Below the pieces are notes generated by a model. That model saw only the letters and a program-made list of their open reading frames with translations, had not been told where the DNA came from and did not search any database. The position numbers were made by a program, and so were the translations under genes. This document shows, one piece after another, positions 62,039 through 64,000 of a DNA stretch of 64,000 nt. Numbering within the stretch: position 1 is the first letter of the stretch; every line of letters begins with the position of its first letter. Source of the stretch: Collinsella sp. AF20-14LB (GTDB taxonomy: Bacteria > Actinomycetota > Coriobacteriia > Coriobacteriales > Coriobacteriaceae); contig NZ_QRWD01000001.1 of assembly GCF_003459505.1 (NCBI RefSeq), positions 138,746 to 202,745 on the forward strand. Reading direction: 5' to 3'.

Positions 62039-63448
62039 CTAGCTAACAACCATCCAGTCACTACCGACAGTACTCGAAATCTTCAAGGAATCGCCGATGC
62101 ACACGATGGTCGCCGACGCGCCTGGCACGTACTTAACCTCAAGAACGGAAATGCCTTCTTCCTTAAGCCTTGAAGTCGTTTCGGCTATCTGAGACTTGTT
62201 CACATCATTTTTGCTGACCAGCTTAACGCCATTGGCATCATTTTCATTCAGGCAGGATACAACCGTATTGTAATCGGACCAATAACAGTACTCTCCAGAA
62301 AGCCACCCAAGCTCAGTGGCGCATATCGATCCAGTCGCAGAAACCGTCTTTGGAAGCAATCCGTAACGTTGCCTTTCCTCAAATTCCAGTACATCGCAAA
62401 ATACGCGATTAGCATTAAGTAATCTCGTTCCACAATAGTCCCCATAAAATGGCGCAAAGTGATTGCGGATAGTCCGCGACAACATCAAGTAGTCGTAGGT
62501 GTAATAGCCCATGAAAATTCGCAGACCGTCTCCCCCGGATCCTTCAGCAGAACGACCGAATTCAACAAGGAACTGGTCCCACATGCTCTCAATATAGGGA
62601 ATTGCGAGTTTAACGCTATCCCTATCAGACAGAGGAGTCTCGCTCTTCTGCTGCATTATCCCCGTAGTATTTGCCAAATGGAAATGAGCGGCCATACGCT
62701 CGATCGTTCGGATGAACTCAGGACGATTCCCATCCTCTATAGCCATAATTGCGAAGAAAACACTTCTCAACAGGAGATCATTCGAAAAACGCTGAGGTAA
62801 AAGATCACCATATTCACGCTCGTATGCGAATAGCCTGGCTTCGCCCGTATCAATTGAAGAGTAACTAAATACGGAGTACGACGGAACAACATATGACGGA
62901 ATGACATATGAGCGCACACGGCTACGTTTAATTTGATAACGCTTAAAAAAGGTGGAAATCCAAAAGGTCACAACACCAAATAATGCCAGCTCAAACTCAA
63001 AGGCAATACTCGAAGTATCAAGCACATCTAGCCCCTGTCCTCCGAGATAGCCATCGATAACAAAGTGATCGAATGCGACGGACAGCAAAAGATACATGAA
63101 CGCCTCGAATGAGAAAGGAAGGGTCCGGTACCGCAATTTACCCCTTGCATGCTTGATTACCCCAAGAAACAACCAATAGAAAAGGGTGGGCATGTATCGC
63201 AGCGAAGGACCTGGAACTGAAAACGCATCGCAAATCGCAGCCACAATAAACACGGGGAGCTGGCAACAAATTGTTGGAGCGAGAATTTGGTAGGCAACGT
63301 TCAACCTGCCTGACTCATCGGAGGGATACAGTTCTTCGACGTTGTATTGCCCTCCAATCGCCAAGGGCCCAGCAAAGCGGACAAGCTGAACGCTCACCAA
63401 ACCGGTAAAGACATAAAAGACAATCCAAAGAATAGTGACCGATTCCAC
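62039..63448 (-). CDS. membrane protein with possible lysozyme/transglycosylase-like domain
   Basis: 469 residues from a GTG start at 63448 (GGAG about 12 bases upstream). Four or five membrane helices lie in residues 1-165 (ILWIVFYVFTGLVSVQL; LFYWLFLGVIKHA; ALFGVVTFWISTFF). The soluble part contains AIMAIEDGNRPEFIRTIERM (about 236-255) and TTGIMQQKSETPLSDRDSV (about 262-280), recalling the E...NRP...GIMQ pattern of lysozyme-fold transglycosylases. Then RYGLLPKTVSATGSICATEL follows, with a Cys/Tyr-rich end. The role is unknown. AT-rich codon use fits the accessory island. Confidence 0.6.
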   Translation of the reverse strand: MESVTILWIVFYVFTGLVSVQLVRFAGPLAIGGQYNVEELYPSDESGRLNVAYQILAPTICCQLPVFIVAAICDAFSVPGPSLRYMPTLFYWLFLGVIKHARGKLRYRTLPFSFEAFMYLLLSVAFDHFVIDGYLGGQGLDVLDTSSIAFEFELALFGVVTFWISTFFKRYQIKRSRVRSYVIPSYVVPSYSVFSYSSIDTGEARLFAYEREYGDLLPQRFSNDLLLRSVFFAIMAIEDGNRPEFIRTIERMAAHFHLANTTGIMQQKSETPLSDRDSVKLAIPYIESMWDQFLVEFGRSAEGSGGDGLRIFMGYYTYDYLMLSRTIRNHFAPFYGDYCGTRLLNANRVFCDVLEFEERQRYGLLPKTVSATGSICATELGWLSGEYCYWSDYNTVVSCLNENDANGVKLVSKNDVNKSQIAETTSRLKEEGISVLEVKYVPGASATIVCIGDSLKISSTVGSDWMVVS

Positions 63449-63931
63449 CTGTAAACAATCTCCTCAAGTCATACGCTTGCGATTAATTGTAGATAGACAG
63501 AATTGAACAGGAAGCGACAATATTTGAAACTGTTGTTTTACGCGCCCCGGATCAACCAACATACCCCAGAAAGGTCGCTGATGTTGACTGGGGTTCCCGT
63601 AAAACCCCAACAAAATATGTGCGGAGTGCCAGCCTGAAACTGCCTTCGGACCCTATTGGCTGCACACCGAGAGGCTCCGCTATGAAACGCCCCCTTTACC
63701 ACCAGCTCTTCGCGACCGCGTGCACGTCCATGGTCAACGCGACGATGACTATGGCAGCCATTGCAGAGGCGGTTCAGCCTCAGAAGACCGCCGAGCAGCT
63801 GGCGCAAGCCGTGAGGTCGAGCTCAGCGTTGCTTTTAAATGCAGAAAAGCGAGTCCGAACGCAGCGGTGTCCGGTCCTCTTGGCAGGTCCCATCTTGGGT
63901 TGATGTCCACAAAACTAGCCCTTGCGGTCGG
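63449..63931. other. gene-free stretch with mutually exclusive hairpins
   Basis: No recognised gene. The motif series ACCCCAG (63563-63569), CTGGGGTT (63588-63595) and AACCCCA (63603-63609) can form either of two hairpins that share the middle arm. Open frames across this DNA on both strands show no known family. It may be the edge of a decayed insertion sequence. Confidence 0.4.
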
Positions 63932-64000
63932 TTAAACAAGTTTCAACAGCCTTTGATACTCTCCGGGATCACGCATACGCATAATATCCATGTATGTTCT
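63932..64000 (-). CDS. C-terminal end of an unidentified gene, cut by the window edge
   Basis: A minus-strand frame enters from the right edge and ends RTYMDIMRMRDPGEYQRLLK followed by LV and TAA. Only 22 residues are visible, too few to identify. The open frame over the window edge is weak evidence. Confidence 0.3.
   Translation of the reverse strand, partial: RTYMDIMRMRDPGEYQRLLKLV

Noticed and set aside
61961..62173. 70-codon plus-strand frame overlapping the end of the membrane protein gene
   Set aside because: Opposite strand to a better-supported gene and no ribosome site.
63619..63903. 94-codon plus-strand frame near the window edge
   Set aside because: The start lacks a clear site and the sequence matches no family; a competing frame on the other strand is similar in length.
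1..64000. CRISPR array or complete insertion sequence
   Set aside because: No regularly spaced direct repeats and no intact transposase were seen anywhere in the window.

Overview
The window is a chromosomal segment from a high-GC member of the Coriobacteriia, most likely a Collinsella close to C. aerofaciens. This is inferred from gene order, protein style and base composition; no search was run. About 57 kb of it is dense housekeeping DNA read mostly from the minus strand. The last 6 kb or so (about 57.9-64.0 kb) is AT-richer accessory DNA.

Layout: (1) 0-9.5 kb: AI-2E-type permease, SigB/F-type sigma factor with an anti-sigma-like ATPase, DUF948 protein, RarA, dNTPase-like HD protein, a small prepilin peptidase, a GT2 glycosyltransferase, RluA-type pseudouridine synthase and LspA. 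(2) 9.6-14.1 kb: ileS behind a T-box leader, divergent from an iron-type alcohol/glycerol dehydrogenase. (3) 14.1-15.9 kb: a small foreign patch with an AT-rich S51 peptidase and the tail of a serine recombinase, then a DUF523 gene. (4) 15.9-23.3 kb: ftsH, corrinoid adenosyltransferase, MATE transporter, TrmH-like methylase, folA-thyA, and a DUF134-NifX fusion with a striking palindromic operator pair. (5) 23.3-34 kb: an operon-like string for ribosome, lipid and chromosome functions: rsmD, coaD, a coiled-coil protein, DUF177, rpmF, plsX, acpP, rnc, smc, ftsY, ffh. (6) 34-40.4 kb: recG, fakA-like, Asp23/Gls24, two tRNA-Asn, rpoD. (7) 40.4-50.6 kb: rimP-nusA-infB-rbfA-nrnA-truB-ribF-dnaG, a translation-initiation and RNA-maturation operon with a clear promoter and an attenuator-like hairpin in front of rimP. 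(8) 50.7-57.8 kb: leuS, guaB, a ModE-like wHTH gene, a divergent Cys/Met-type PLP protein and a broken SDR-like gene.

(9) 57.9-64 kb looks like a small defence or addiction island. It has a HigA-like antitoxin followed by a SecB-like chaperone (the toxin-antitoxin-chaperone arrangement) behind a 30-bp palindromic operator. Next is a SIR2-domain gene split by a one-base slip in a homopolymer. Last comes a membrane protein with a possible lysozyme/transglycosylase-like domain.

Between operons there are several kinds of non-coding structure: REP-like inverted repeats used as terminators, and long nested hairpins (about 95-130 nt), two of which share an internal-loop signature. These hairpins and the chaperone/SIR2 island are the parts most worth follow-up.
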